This document shows, in pieces, positions 63,658-64,000 of a stretch of DNA of 64,000 nt. The stretch lies in NCBI GenBank assembly GCA_050290785.1, contig JBNKIR010000053.1:1-64000 (forward strand). The letters run 5' to 3'. This DNA comes from JAAGZL01 sp050290785 (GTDB lineage: Bacteria > Pseudomonadota > Gammaproteobacteria > Chromatiales > Chromatiaceae). Under the pieces are notes generated by a model. That model was not told where the DNA came from, did no database searches, and saw nothing but the letters and a program-made list of their open reading frames with translations. The position numbers and the translations under genes were made by a program. Positions within the stretch are counted from its first letter, which is position 1. The number at the start of each line of letters is the position of its first letter.

Positions 63658-64000
63658 ATGACCCTTGTAAGTTATATTGCCGCAGGCATTTCACTACTAT
63701 TATGCGGCTATACCTACGCGGCTGATGAAACAATATATGACGTCAATAGCGACACAAAAACAACTCTGGAGCTGACCCCAAATCTGGAAAACGGAAAGAG
63801 CACATTCAAGACATGCGCTCTCTGCCACAGCCCTGAAGGCTGGGGCACAAGCGATGGACACACACCGCAGATAGCTGGACAACACAGCAGTGTAATAATC
63901 AAACAACTCACCGATATCAGACAAGGCAACAGGGATAATCCCACCATGCTGCCATTCACCAGCACTAAGGTCATGAGCAAACAGGATATAGCTGATGTGG
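63658..64000 (+). CDS. Exported class I cytochrome c (runs off the window)
   Basis: The first 114 codons of a secreted c-type cytochrome. A signal peptide (cleavage near YTYA-AD) is followed by the heme motif CALCH in a segment TFKTCALCHSPEGWGTSDGH, then PQIAGQHSSVIIKQL and MLPFTS, typical of cytochrome c4/c553-like domains. The window ends inside the coding region, so a second heme domain may follow. The upstream sequence GAGAGTAG is only a fair ribosome-binding site. The 145-bp gap to the second cheV shows no clear promoter. Confidence 0.82.
   Translation, partial: MTLVSYIAAGISLLLCGYTYAADETIYDVNSDTKTTLELTPNLENGKSTFKTCALCHSPEGWGTSDGHTPQIAGQHSSVIIKQLTDIRQGNRDNPTMLPFTSTKVMSKQDIADV

Overview
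This 64-kb window is a chromosomal segment of a motile, Gram-negative gammaproteobacterium, probably a sulfur oxidiser. The order guaA-guaB / xseA / der-bamB-yfgM-hisS-rodZ-pilW-rlmN reproduces a gammaproteobacterial syntenic block. LPS genes (lpxH, lipid-A-associated glycosyltransferases), RelA and the RodZ/PilW pair fit that group. A TsdA-like triheme cytochrome next to a SulP anion transporter and a triple-rhodanese periplasmic protein point towards inorganic sulfur metabolism. The taxonomic placement is an inference from gene content only; no 16S rRNA or other marker is present.

Layout. 1-1778: end of a genomic island (AlpA-type regulator, tyrosine integrase, repeat-rich att region) abutting the 3' end of guaA. 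1779-20773: housekeeping block, mostly on the minus strand (guaBA, der to rlmN, relA, htpG), with xseA and a glutamate dehydrogenase on plus and a 650-bp cluster of palindromic repeats at 7998-8647. 20993-27610: pgm, triple rhodanese, a standalone lipoamide-dehydrogenase-like flavoprotein, ettA (bracketed by two inverted-repeat elements) and a small DUF2007-like protein. 27631-36214: chemoreceptor, cysS, two cyclophilins, lpxH and a large Ser/Thr kinase-HDOD-GAF fusion. 36229-42968: a lipid-A/glycan operon, then the TsdA-like cytochrome with SulP, then tsaB. 43054-56147: an RND efflux operon facing away from a TonB receptor and a tightly coupled five-gene operon. 56285-64000: an isopropylmalate/citramalate-synthase-like gene coupled to thrC, ygiQ, two CheV-type coupling proteins and the start of a cytochrome c.

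The most unusual part is 49190-56147. A TonB-dependent receptor is followed by a His-rich, membrane-anchored periplasmic protein, a NapH-like membrane ferredoxin, a single-chain 2-hydroxyacyl-CoA-dehydratase-family protein (double-cubane-cluster type), its BadF/HgdC-type ATPase activator and a CcdA/SafE-like membrane protein. The last five genes overlap one another by 4 to 26 nt. This looks like an ATP-driven low-potential reductase wired to an outer-membrane uptake system and a membrane electron source; its substrate is unknown. A 15-bp motif (GTGTGTGAAATAACA) lies upstream of the periplasmic-protein gene, in near-identical form upstream of the TonB receptor, and exactly again just before the divergent RND adaptor gene, suggesting one regulator controls import, reduction and efflux.

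Three flagellar sigma-28-type promoters (before cheV, the chemoreceptor and the kinase-HDOD-GAF gene) tie those genes to motility control. I saw no rRNA, tRNA or CRISPR array. Several start codons were re-assigned from ribosome-binding sites, including GTG and TTG starts.
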